A stretch of 21,073 nt of DNA from positions 1-21,073 of the forward strand of contig NW_027018494.1 of the NCBI RefSeq assembly GCF_032854445.1, written 5' to 3'. Of the stretch, positions 1-9,867 are shown piece by piece; within the stretch, counting starts at the first letter, position 1, and every line of letters starts with the position of its first letter. This DNA is from Liolophura sinensis (taxonomy: Eukaryota; Mollusca; Polyplacophora; Chitonida; Chitonidae). The translations under genes were made by a program, and so were the position numbers. Under the pieces are notes generated by a model, which was not told the origin of the DNA, ran no database searches, and worked only from the letters and a program-made list of their open reading frames with translations.

Positions 1-47
1 ATCTTCGACTTAGAAGTAAGACATTTGCTGGGTGAGTTAAATGGGCT

Positions 48-77
48 TGGCCCAAAGATTTGACATCTTCTGGGCTA
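48..77. other. Imperfect 12-bp hairpin, repeated in each unit
   Basis: TGGCCCAAAGAT (48-59) pairs with ATCTT (65-69) and TGGGCTA (71-77), leaving a five-base loop TTGAC, one bulged C at 70 and one G-T pair (49/76). The recurrent 65 A-to-G change leaves a T-G pair in place of T-A at the loop end of the stem. The 5' part, GCCCA at 50-54, can instead pair with TGGGC at 42-46 around a three-base TTG loop, so two hairpins compete. The element recurs in nearly every copy and is broken in U22 and U37. Conservation may only reflect array homogenization; whether it forms in DNA or RNA is unknown. Confidence 0.5.
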
Positions 78-230
78 CCGAAGGGCACATAACTTATAAT
101 CAAAAGTTGAATATAGTAATGACCAGTCGCGATTGTACATAGTACATGTAGCCGATTTCAATTAGCAAAAGGACCAGGCAAAAATCCAAAAGTGGAAAAA
201 ATGTTCCAATGCTGCTGGTAAGAGGCTAAT

Positions 231-283
231 CCGACGTATTTTGTGACGAGAAATCGAATGGTGCAAACCGCGTTGCTCTCCGA
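231..283. other. CpG-dense stretch, repeated in each unit
   Basis: Seven CpG dinucleotides lie at 232, 235, 247, 255, 269, 271 and 281, against roughly nine in the rest of the 548-bp unit. The stretch runs from CCGACG through ACCGCG to CTCCGACC. The recurrent variants at 232 (CCG to CTG) and 235 (ACG to ATG) are both C-to-T changes at CpG sites. This suggests, but does not prove, cytosine methylation and deamination. Confidence 0.55.
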
Positions 284-293
284 CCAATACTTT

Positions 294-305
294 TGGCTGT
301 AGCCA
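294..305. other. Short palindrome TGGCTGTAGCCA, repeated in each unit
   Basis: TGGCT and AGCCA form a five-base inverted repeat around a GT centre. It is present in essentially all copies. A two-base loop is too tight for a comfortable hairpin, so it may be better read as a possible dimeric protein site. No known binding factor can be assigned. Confidence 0.35.
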
Positions 306-489
306 CAATTGAATCATCATTTATGTCAAAATCACGTGCCCAGCAACGGCTCTTACTCCATGGAAACCAAGGAAATTTGCAATTTTTCAACACCTGGAGA
401 TGCCTGACCCAATTGCGCATCTTTTGGCACCTTATTGATGTGGGTCAGTGTTCAATTGTACTTTTTACAGCAGACTGTATCAAGTACCT

Positions 490-531
490 TGTGGTTTTTA
501 TATAAAAATGGTGTGGTTTTTCTACATGTAG
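490..531. other. TATA-like AT run between twin TGTGGTTTTT repeats
   Basis: TGTGGTTTTT occurs at 490-499 and 512-521. TATATAAAAA (499-508) overlaps the end of the first copy, and the perfect palindrome CTACATGTAG follows at 522-531. The recurrent variants at 494 and 495 fall in the first TGTGGTTTTT copy. TATATAAAA matches a generic TATA box, but no other promoter element is recognisable, so regulatory function is not supported. Confidence 0.35.
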
Positions 532-552
532 ATAAAGAGATTAAGTTTATCT
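530..552. other. Unit-junction hairpin with variable loop
   Basis: AGATAAA (530-536) and TTTATCT (546-552) form a perfect seven-base stem around a nine-base loop (537-545), spanning the boundary between U1 and U2 as phased here. Both tail variants, 539 and 543, lie in the loop (GAGATTAAG, GACATTGAG or GACATTAAG), while the stem is nearly invariant. It recurs at nearly every junction; U38 loses one A from the stem. Function is unknown. Confidence 0.45.
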
Positions 553-1096
553 TCGACTTAGAAGTAAGACATTTGCTGGGTGAGTTAAATGGGCTTGGCC
601 CAAAGATTTGACATCTTCTGGGCTACCGAAGGGCACATAACTTATAATCAAAAGTTGAATATAGTAATGACCAGTCGCGATTGTACATAGTACATGTAGC
701 CGATTTCAATGAGCAAAAGGACCAGGCAAAAATCCAAAAGTGGAAAAAATGTTCCAATGCTGCTGGTAAGAGGCTAATCCGACGTATTTTGTGACGAGAA
801 ATCGAATGGTGCAAACCGCGTTGCTCTCCGACCAATACTTTTGGCTGTAGCCACAATTGAATCATCATTTATGTCAAAATCACGTGCACAGCAACGGCTC
901 TTACTCCATGGAAACCAAGGAAATTTGCAATTTTTCAACACCTGGAGATGCCTGACCCAATTGCGCATCTTTTGGCACCTTATTGATGTGGGTAAGTGTT
1001 GAATTGTACTTTTTACAGCAGACTGTATCAAGTACCTTGTGGTTTTTATATAAAAATGGTGTGGTTTTTCTACATGTAGATAAAGAGATTAAGTTT
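549..1096. repeat. Satellite unit U2
   Basis: 548 bp. Marks: 65A, 134T, 163G, GG block, 379G, 393C, 494G, tail GA. Private changes are C to A at 888 (GTGCACAGC), C to A at 994 and C to G at 1001. 163G is shared only with U10 and U19. Confidence 0.95.
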
Positions 1097-1644
1097 ATCT
1101 TCGACTTAGAAGTAAGACATTTGCTGGGTGAGTTAAATGGGCTTGGCCCAAAGATTTGACATCTTCTGGGCTACCGAAGGGCACATAACTTATAATCAAA
1201 AGTTGAATATAGTAATGACCAGTCGCGATTGTACATAGTACATGTAGCCGATTTCAATTAGCAAAAGGACCAGGCAAAAATCCAAAAGTGGAAAAAATGT
1301 TCCAATGCTGCTGGTAAGAGGCTAATCCGACGTATTTTGTGACGAGAAATCGAATGGTGCAAACCGCGTTGCTCTCCGACCAATACTTTTGGCTGTAGCC
1401 ACAATTGAATCATCATTTATGTCAAAATCACGTGCCCAGCAACGGCTCTTACTCCATGGAAACCAAGGAAATTTACAATTTTTCAACAGCTGGAGATGCC
1501 TGACCCAATTGCGCATCTTTTGGCACCTTATTGATGTGGGTCAGTGTTCAATTGTACTTTTTACAGCAGACTGTATCAAGTACCTTGTGTTTTTTATATA
1601 AAAATGGTGTGGTTTTTCTACATGTAGATAAAGACATTGAGTTT
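1097..1644. repeat. Satellite unit U3
   Basis: 548 bp. Marks: 65A, 134T, GG block, 379A, 393G, 494T, tail CG. First unit with the every-third-unit tag. Confidence 0.95.
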
Positions 1645-2194
1645 ATCTTCGACTTATTAGAAGTAAGACATTTGCTGGGTGAGTTAAATGGGCTTGGCCC
1701 AAAGATTTGACGTCTTCTGGGCTACCGAAGGGCACATAACTTATAATCAAAAGTTGAATATAGTAATGACCAGTCGCGATGGTACATAGTACATGTAGCC
1801 GATTTCAATTAGCAAAAGGACCAGGCAAAAATCCAAAAGTGGAAAAAATGTTCCAATGCTGCTGGTAAGAGGCTAATCCGACGTATTTTGTGACGAGAAA
1901 TCGAATGGTGCAAACCGCGTTGCTCTCCGACCAATACTTTTGGCTGTAGCCACAATTGAATCATCATTTATGTCAAAATCACGTGCCCAGCAACGCTCTT
2001 ACTCCATGGAAACCAAGGAAATTTGCAATTTTTCAACACCTGGAGATGCCTGACCCAATTGCGCATCTTTGGCACCTTATTGATGTGGGTCAGTGTTCAA
2101 TTGTACTTTTCACAGCAGACTGTATCAAGTACCTTGTGTTTTTTTATATAAAAATGGTGTGGTTTTTCTACATGTAGATAAAGAGATTAAGTTT
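1645..2194. repeat. Satellite unit U4
   Basis: 550 bp. Marks: 65G, 134G, GG block, 379G, 393C, 494T, tail GA. A TTA triplet is duplicated near its start (GACTTATTAGAAG), and three single-base indels occur further on. Its 65G/134G state resembles U21 and U32. Confidence 0.95.
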
Positions 2195-2740
2195 ATCTTC
2201 GACTTAGAAGTAAGACATTGCTGGGTGAGTTAAATGGGCTTGGCCCAAAGATTTGACATCTTCTGGGCTACCGAAGGGCACATAACTTATAATCAAAAGT
2301 TGAATATAGTAATGACCAGTCGCGATTGTACATAGTACATGTAGCCGATTTCAATTAGCAAAAGGACCAGGCAAATATCCAAAAGTGGAAAAAATGTTCA
2401 ATGCTGCTGGTAAGAGGCTAATCTGACGTATTTTGTGACGAGAAATCGAATGGTGCAAACCGCGTTGCTCTCCGACCAATACTTTTGGCTGTAGCCACAA
2501 TTGAATCATCATTTATGTCAAAATCACGTGCCCAGCAACGGCTCTTACTCCATGGAAACCAAGGAAATTTCCAATTTTTCAACACCTGGAGATGCCTGAC
2601 CAATTGCGCATCTTTTGGCACCTTATTGATGTGGGTCAGTGTTCAATTGTACTTTTTTACAGCAGACTGTATCAAGTACCTTGTGGTTTTTATATAAAAA
2701 TGGTGTGGTTTTTCTACATGTAGATAAAGAGATTAAGTTT
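2195..2740. repeat. Satellite unit U5
   Basis: 546 bp. Marks: 65A, 134T, GG block, 232T, 379C, 393C, 494G, tail GA. Three single-base losses (in ACATTTG, TTCCAA and ACCCAA) and one added T. Confidence 0.95.
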
Positions 2741-3290
2741 ATCTTCGACTTAGAAGTAAGACATTTGCTGGGTGAGTTAAATGGGCTTGGCCCAAAGATT
2801 TGACATCTTCTGGGCTACCGAAGGGCACATAACTTATAATCAAAAGTTGAATATAGTAATGACCAGTCGCGATGGTACATAGTACATGTAGCCGATTTCA
2901 ATTAGCAAAAGGACCAGGCAAAAATCCAAAAGTAAAAAAAATGCTCCAATCGTGCTGGTAAGAGGCTAATCCGACGTATTTTGTGACGAGAAATCGAATG
3001 GTGCAAACCGCGTTGCTCTCCGACCAATACTTTTTGGCTGTAGCCACAATTGAATCATCATTTATGTCAAAATCACGTGCCCAGCAACGGCTCTTACTCC
3101 ATGGAAACCAAGGAAATTTGCAATTTTTCAACACCTGGAGATGCCTGACCCAATTGCGCATCTTTTGGCACCTTATTGATGTGGGTCAGTGTTCAATTGT
3201 TACTTTTTACAGCAGACTGTATCAAGTACCTTGTGTTTTTTATATAAAAATGGTGTGGTTTTTCTACATGTAGATAAAGACATTGAGTTT
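2741..3290. repeat. Satellite unit U6
   Basis: 550 bp. Marks: 65A, 134G, AA block, 379G, 393C, 494T, tail CG. Two single T insertions, one in CTTTTGG and one in ATTGTACT. Confidence 0.95.
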
Positions 3291-3838
3291 ATCTTCGACT
3301 TAGAAGTAAGACATTTGCTGGGTGAGTTAAATGGGCTTGGCCCAAAGATTTGACATCTTCTGGGCTACCGAAGGGCACATAACTTATAATCAAAAGTTGA
3401 ATATAGTAATGACCAGTCGCGATTGTACATAGTACATGTAGCCGATTTCAATTAGCAAAAGGACCAGGCAAAAATCCAAAAGTGGAAAAAATGTTCCAAT
3501 GCTGCTGGTAAGAGGCTAATCCGACGTATTTTGTGACGAGAAATCGAATGGTGCAAACCGCGTTGCTCTCCGACCAATACTTTTGGCTGTAGCCACAATT
3601 GAATCATCATTTATGTCAAAATCACGTGCCCAGCAACGGCTCTTACTCCATGGAAACCAAGGAAATTTACAATTTTTCAACACCTGGAGATGCCTGACCC
3701 AATTGCGCATCTTTTGGCACCTTATTGATGTGGGTCAGTGTTCAATTGTACTTTTTACAGCAGACTGTATCAAGTACCTTGTGGTTTTTATATAAAAATG
3801 GTGTGGTTTTTCTACATGTAGATAAAGAGATTAAGTTT
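3291..3838. repeat. Satellite unit U7
   Basis: 548 bp. Marks: 65A, 134T, GG block, 379A, 393C, 494G, tail GA. Same state as U13, six units away, at all tracked sites. Confidence 0.95.
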
Positions 3839-4387
3839 ATCTTCGACTTAGAAGTAAGACATTTGCTGGGTGAGTTAAATGGGCTTGGCCCAAAGATTTG
3901 ACATCTTCTGGGCTACCGAAGGGCACATAACTTATAATCAAAAGTTGAATATAGTAATGACCAGTCGCGATTGTACATAGTACATGTAGCCGATTTCAAT
4001 TAGCAAAAGGACCAGGCAAAAATCCAAAAGTGGAAAAAATGTTCCAATGCTGCTGGTAAGAGGACTAATCCGACGTATTTTGTGACGAGAAATCGAATGG
4101 TGCAAACCGCGTTGCTCTCCGACCAATACTTTTGGCTGTAGCCACAATTGAATCATCATTTATGTCAAAATCACGTGCCCAGCAACGGCTCTTACTCCAT
4201 GGAAACCAAGGAAATTTGCAATTTTTCAACAGCTGGAGATGCCTGACCCAATTGCGCATCTTTTGGCACCTTATTGATGTGGGTCAGTGTTCAATTGTAC
4301 TTTTTACAGCAGACTGTATCAAGTACCTTGTGGTTTTTATATAAAAATGGTGTGGTTTTTCTACATGTAGATAAAGAGATTAAGTTT
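3839..4387. repeat. Satellite unit U8
   Basis: 549 bp. Marks: 65A, 134T, GG block, 379G, 393G, 494G, tail GA. One extra A in AGAGGACTAAT. Confidence 0.95.
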
Positions 4388-4935
4388 ATCTTCGACTTAG
4401 AAGTAAGACATTTGCTGGGTGAGTTAAATGGGCTTGGCCCAAAGATTTGACATCTTCTGGGCTACCGAAGGGCACATAACTTATAATCAAAAGTTGAATA
4501 TAGTAATGACCAGTCGCGATTGTACATAGTACATGTAGCCGATTTCAATTAGCAAAAGGACCAGGCAAAAATCCAAAAGTGGAAAAAATGTTCCAATGCT
4601 GCTGGTAAGAGGCTAATCCGACGTATTTTGTGACGAGAAATCGAATGGTGCAAACCGCGTTGCTCTCCGACCAATACTTTTGGCTGTAGCCACAGTTGAA
4701 TGATCATTTATGTCAAAATCACGTGCCCAGCAACGGCTCTTACTCCATGGAAACCAAGGAAATTTGCAATTTTTCAACACCTGGAGATGCCTGACCCAAT
4801 TGCGCATCTTTTGGCACCTTATTGATGTGGGTCAGTGTTCAATTGTACTTTTTACAGCAGACTGTATCAAGTACCTTGTGTTTTTTATATAAAAATGGTG
4901 TGGTTTTTCTACATGTAGATAAAGACATTGAGTTT
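4388..4935. repeat. Satellite unit U9
   Basis: 548 bp. Marks: 65A, 134T, GG block, 308G with 315G, 379G, 393C, 494T, tail CG. The paired 308/315 change (CAGTTGAATGATC) is shared only with U16. Confidence 0.95.
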
Positions 4936-5483
4936 ATCTTCGACTTAGAAGTAAGACATTTGCTGGGTGAGTTAAATGGGCTTGGCCCAAAGATTTGACA
5001 TCTTCTGGGCTACCGAAGGGCACATAACTTATAATCAAAAGTTGAATATAGTAATGACCAGTCGCGATTGTACATAGTACATGTAGCCGATTTCAATGAG
5101 CAAAAGGACCAGGCAAAAATCCAAAAGTGGAAAAAATGTTCCAATGCTGCTGGTAAGAGGCTAATCTGACGTATTTTGTGACGAGAAATCGAATGGTGCA
5201 AACCGCGTTGCTCTCCGACCAATACTTTTGGCTGTAGCCACAATTGAATCATCATTTATGTCAAAATCACGTGCCCAGCAACGGCTCTTACTCCATGGAA
5301 ACCAAGGAAATTTGCAATTTTTCAACACCTGGAGATGCCTGACCCAATTGCGCATCTTTTGGCACCTTATTGATGTGGGTCAGTGTTCAATTGTACTTTT
5401 TACAGCAGACTGTATCAAGTACCTTGTGGTTTTTATATAAAAATGGTGTGGTTTTTCTACATGTAGATAAAGAGATTAAGTTT
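4936..5483. repeat. Satellite unit U10
   Basis: 548 bp. Marks: 65A, 134T, 163G, GG block, 232T, 379G, 393C, 494G, tail GA. Confidence 0.95.
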
Positions 5484-6031
5484 ATCTTCGACTTAGAAGT
5501 AAGACATTTGCTGGGTGAGTTAAATGGGCTTGGCCCAAAGATTTGACATCTTCTGGGCTACCGAAGGGCACATAACTTATAATCAAAAGTTGAATATAGT
5601 AATGACCAGTCGCGATTGTACATAGTACATGTAGCCGATTTCAATTAGCAAAAGGACCAGGCAAAAATCCAAAAGTGGAAAAAATGTTCCAATGCTGCTG
5701 GTAAGAGGCTAATCCGATGTATTTTGTGACGAGAAATCGAATGGTGCAAACCGCGTTGCTCTCCGACCAATACTTTTGGCTGTAGCCACAATTGAATCAT
5801 CATTTATGTCAAAATCACGTGCCCAGCAACGGCTCTTACTCCATGGAAACCAAGGAAATTTCCAATTTTTCAACACCTGGAGATGCCTGACCCAATTGCG
5901 CATCTTTTGGCACCTTATTGATGTGGGTCAGTGTTCAATTGTACTTTTTACAGCAGACTGTATCAAGTACCTTGTGGTTTTTATATAAAAATGGTGTGGT
6001 TTTTCTACATGTAGATAAAGAGATTAAGTTT
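5484..6031. repeat. Satellite unit U11
   Basis: 548 bp. Marks: 65A, 134T, GG block, 235T, 379C, 393C, 494G, tail GA. Confidence 0.95.
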
Positions 6032-6579
6032 ATCTTCGACTTAGAAGTAAGACATTTGCTGGGTGAGTTAAATGGGCTTGGCCCAAAGATTTGACATCTT
6101 CTGGGCTACCGAAGGGCACATAACTTATAATCAAAAGTTGAATATAGTAATGACCAGTCGCGATGGTACATAGTACATGTAGCCGATTTCAATTAGCAAA
6201 AGGACCAGGCAAAAATCTAAAAGTAAAAAAAATGCTCCAATCGTGCTGGTAAGAGGCTAATCCGACGTATTTTGTGACGAGAAATCGAATGGTGCAAACC
6301 GCGTTGCTCTCCGACCAATACTTTTGGCTGTAGCCACAATTGAATCATCATTTATGTCAAAATCACGTGCCCAGCAACGGCTCTTACTCCATGGAAACCA
6401 AGGAAATTTCCAATTTTTCAACACCTGGAGATGCCTGACCCAATTGCGCATCTTTTGGCACCTTATTGATGTGGGTCAGTGTTCAATTGTACTTTTTACA
6501 GCAGACTGTATCAAGTACCTTGTGTTTTTTATATAAAAATGGTGTGGTTTTTCTACATGTAGATAAAGACATTGAGTTT
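6032..6579. repeat. Satellite unit U12
   Basis: 548 bp. Marks: 65A, 134G, AA block, 379C, 393C, 494T, tail CG. Private C to T just before the AA block (AATCTAAAAG). Confidence 0.95.
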
Positions 6580-7127
6580 ATCTTCGACTTAGAAGTAAGA
6601 CATTTGCTGGGTGAGTTAAATGGGCTTGGCCCAAAGATTTGACATCTTCTGGGCTACCGAAGGGCACATAACTTATAATCAAAAGTTGAATATAGTAATG
6701 ACCAGTCGCGATTGTACATAGTACATGTAGCCGATTTCAATTAGCAAAAGGACCAGGCAAAAATCCAAAAGTGGAAAAAATGTTCCAATGCTGCTGGTAA
6801 GAGGCTAATCCGACGTATTTTGTGACGAGAAATCGAATGGTGCAAACCGCGTTGCTCTCCGACCAATACTTTTGGCTGTAGCCACAATTGAATCATCATT
6901 TATGTCAAAATCACGTGCCCAGCAACGGCTCTTACTCCATGGAAACCAAGGAAATTTACAATTTTTCAACACCTGGAGATGCCTGACCCAATTGCGCATC
7001 TTTTGGCACCTTATTGATGTGGGTCAGTGTTCAATTGTACTTTTTACAGCAGACTGTATCAAGTACCTTGTGGTTTTTATATAAAAATGGTGTGGTTTTT
7101 CTACATGTAGATAAAGAGATTAAGTTT
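6580..7127. repeat. Satellite unit U13
   Basis: 548 bp. Marks: 65A, 134T, GG block, 379A, 393C, 494G, tail GA. The pair U12-U13 resembles U6-U7 (134G and AA block, then 379A). Confidence 0.95.
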
Positions 7128-7675
7128 ATCTTCGACTTAGAAGTAAGACATTTGCTGGGTGAGTTAAATGGGCTTGGCCCAAAGATTTGACATCTTCTGG
7201 GCTACCGAAGGGCACATAACTTATAATCAAAAGTTGAATATAGTAATGACCAGTCGCGATTGTACATAGTACATGTAGCCGATTTCAATTAGCAAAAGGA
7301 CCAGGCAAAAATCCAAAAGTGGAAAAAATGTTCCAATGCTGCTGGTAAGAGGCTAATCCGACGTATTTTGTGACGAGAAATCGAATGGTGCAAACCGCGT
7401 TGCTCTCCGACCAATACTTTTGGCTGTAGCCACAATTGAATCATCATTTATGTCAAAATCACGTGCCCAGCAACGGCTCTTACTCCATGGAAACCAAGGA
7501 AATTTCCAATTTTTCAACACCTGGAGATGCCTGACCCAATTGCGCATCTTTTGGCACCTTATTGATGTGGGTCAGTGTTCAATTGTACTTTTTACAGCAG
7601 ACTGTATCAAGTACCTTGTGGTTTTTATATAAAAATGGTGTGGTTTTTCTACATGTAGATAAAGAGATTAAGTTT
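7128..7675. repeat. Satellite unit U14
   Basis: 548 bp. Marks: 65A, 134T, GG block, 379C, 393C, 494G, tail GA. Confidence 0.95.
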
Positions 7676-8223
7676 ATCTTCGACTTAGAAGTAAGACATT
7701 TGCTGGGTGAGTTAAATGGGCTTGGCCCAAAGATTTGACATCTTCTGGGCTACCGAAGGGCACATAACTTATAATCAAAAGTTGAATATAGTAATGACCA
7801 GTCGCGATTGTACATAGTACATGTAGCCGATTTCAATTAGCAAAAGGACCAGGCAAAAATCCAAAAGTGGAAAAAATGTTCCAATGCTGCTGGTAAGAGG
7901 CTAATCCGACGTATTTTGTGACGAGAAATCGAATGGTGCAAACCGCGTTGCTCTCCGACCAATACTTTTGGCTGTAGCCACAATTGAATCATCATTTATG
8001 TCAAAATCACGTGCCCAGCAACGGCTCTTACTCCATGGAAACCAAGGAAATTTGCAATTTTTCAACAGCTGGAGATGCCTGACCCAATTGCGCATCTTTT
8101 GGCACCTTATTGATGTGGGTCAGTGTTCAATTGTACTTTTTACAGCAGACTGTATCAAGTACCTTGTGTTTTTTATATAAAAATGGTGTGGTTTTTCTAC
8201 ATGTAGATAAAGACATTGAGTTT
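7676..8223. repeat. Satellite unit U15
   Basis: 548 bp. Marks: 65A, 134T, GG block, 379G, 393G, 494T, tail CG. Confidence 0.95.
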
Positions 8224-8771
8224 ATCTTCGACTTAGAAGTAAGACATTTGCTGGGTGAGTTAAATGGGCTTGGCCCAAAGATTTGACATCTTCTGGGCTA
8301 CCGAAGGGCACATAACTTATAATCAAAAGTTGAATATAGTAATGACCAGTCGCGATTGTACATAGTACATGTAGCCGATTTCAATTAGCAAAAGGACCAG
8401 GCAAAAATCCAAAAGTGGAAAAAATGTTCCAATGCTGCTGGTAAGAGGCTAATCCGACGTATTTTGTGACGAGAAATCGAATGGTGCAAACCGCGTTGCT
8501 CTCCGACCAATACTTTTGGCTGTAGCCACAGTTGAATGATCATTTATGTCAAAATCACGTGCCCAGCAACGGCTCTTACTCCATGGAAACCAAGGAAATT
8601 TGCAATTTTTCAACACCTGGAGATGCCTGACCCAATTGCGCATCTTTTGGCACCTTATTGATGTGGGTCAGTGTTCAATTGTATTTTTTACAGCAGACTG
8701 TATTAAGTACCTTGTGGTTTTTATATAAAAATGGTGTGGTTTTTCTACATGTAGATAAAGAGATTAAGTTT
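8224..8771. repeat. Satellite unit U16
   Basis: 548 bp. Marks: 65A, 134T, GG block, 308G with 315G, 379G, 393C, 494G, tail GA. Private C to T at 8684 and 8704. It shares the 308/315 pair with U9 but has the opposite tail. Confidence 0.95.
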
Positions 8772-9319
8772 ATCTTCGACTTAGAAGTAAGACATTTGCT
8801 GGGTGAGTTAAATGGGCTTGGCCCAAAGATTTGACATCTTCTGGGCTACCGAAGGGCACATAACTTATAATCAAAAGTTGAATATAGTAATGACCAGTCG
8901 CGATTGTACATAGTACATGTAGCCGATTTCAATTAGCAAAAGGACCAGGCAAAAATCCAAAAGTAAAAAAAATGATCCAATCGTGCTGGTAAGAGGCTAA
9001 TCCGACGTATTTTGTGACGAGAAATCGAACGGTGCAAACCGCGTTGCTCTCCGACCAATACTTTTGGCTGTAGCCACAATTGAATCATCATTTATGTCAA
9101 AATCACGTGCCCAGCAACGGCTCTTACTCCATGGAAACCAAGGAAATTTGCAATTTTTCAACACCTGGAGATGCCTGACCCAATTGCGCATCTTTTGGCA
9201 CCTTATTGATGTGGGTCAGTGTTCAATTGTACTTTTTACAGCAGACTGTATCAAGTACCTTGTGGTTTTTATATAAAAATGGTGTGGTTTTTCTACATGT
9301 AGATAAAGAGATTAAGTTT
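8772..9319. repeat. Satellite unit U17
   Basis: 548 bp. Marks: 65A, 134T, AA block, 379G, 393C, 494G, tail GA. The AA block here has ATGATCC where others have ATGCTCC, and a private T to C makes ATCGAACGG. Confidence 0.95.
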
Positions 9320-9867
9320 ATCTTCGACTTAGAAGTAAGACATTTGCTGGGTGAGTTAAATGGGCTTGGCCCAAAGATTTGACATCTTCTGGGCTACCGA
9401 AGGGCACATAACTTATAATCAAAAGTTGAATATAGTAATGACCAGTCGCGATTGTACATAGTACATGTAGCCGATTTCAATTAGCAAAAGGACCAGGCAA
9501 AAATCCAAAAGTGGAAAAAATGTTCCAATGCTGCTGGTAAGAGGCTAATCCGATGTATTTTGTGACGAGAAATCGAATGGTGCAAACCGCGTTGCTCTCC
9601 GACCAATACTTTTGGCTGTAGCCACAATTGAATCATCATTTATGTCAAAATCACGTGCCCAGCAACGGCTCTTACTCCATGGAAACCAAGGAAATTTGCA
9701 ATTTTTCAACACCTGGAGATGCCTGACCCAATTGCGCATCTTTTGGCACCTTATTGATGTGGGTCAGTGTTCAATTGTACTTTTTACAGCAGACTGTATC
9801 AAGTACCTTGTGTTTTTTATATAAAAATGGTGTGGTTTTTCTACATGTAGATAAAGACATTGAGTTT
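9320..9867. repeat. Satellite unit U18
   Basis: 548 bp. Marks: 65A, 134T, GG block, 235T, 379G, 393C, 494T, tail CG. Same state as U20 at all tracked sites. Confidence 0.95.

Larger units (their letters stand above)
1..548. repeat. Satellite unit U1
   Basis: 548 bp and used here as the coordinate reference. Marks: 65A, 107T, 134T, 163T, GG block, 232C, 235C, 379G, 393C, 494G, tail GA. It carries the most common base at nearly every variable site. The true array phase is unknown; the start is a convention. Confidence 0.95.
1..9867. repeat. Trimeric higher-order domain (U1-U18)
   Basis: Six consecutive three-unit blocks. The third unit of each block (U3, U6, U9, U12, U15, U18) ends with 494T and tail CG (GACATTGAG); the other two end with tail GA (GAGATTAAG). 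The tag lies at 1633, 3279, 4924, 6568, 8212 and 9856, spacings of 1646, 1645, 1644, 1644 and 1644 bp. The periodicity is sharp only in the last 60 bp of the unit; variants in the body follow other spacings. This is seen directly; calling it a higher-order repeat is inference from the regular spacing. Confidence 0.75.

Noticed and set aside
3-20. CENP-B box
   Set aside because: CTTCGACTTAGA matches the first half of the NTTCGNNNNANNCGGGN pattern, but the CGGG half is absent (AGTA instead).
215-226. tRNA-like or pol III A and B boxes (TGGTAAGAGG; GTGTTCAATTG near 450)
   Set aside because: Both matches are weak, the second lacks the GGTTCGANTCC core, and no cloverleaf or terminator arrangement fits.
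231-256. Hammerhead ribozyme, as found in some satellite DNAs
   Set aside because: CTGACG (U5, U10, U36) and a nearby GAGAAATCG recall the core, but the conserved CTGANGA is not met, most copies have CCGACG, and no supporting stems are apparent.
294-305. Dinoflagellate spliced-leader or other known small RNA repeat
   Set aside because: Only a short GGCT/AGCC similarity; no full leader, 5S rRNA or snRNA sequence is recognisable.
226-420. Recurrent 64-residue minus-strand frame as a tandem gene family
   Set aside because: It overlaps an open frame on the other strand, has no recognisable domain or signal, is broken by indels in several units, and lies inside a homogenized satellite. Its conservation is explained by copy identity.
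293-505. Recurrent 70-residue plus-strand frame as a gene
   Set aside because: The frame opens on TTG, not ATG; the first ATG gives 60 residues. It overlaps the minus-strand frame, carries frequent residue changes, and has no recognisable domain.
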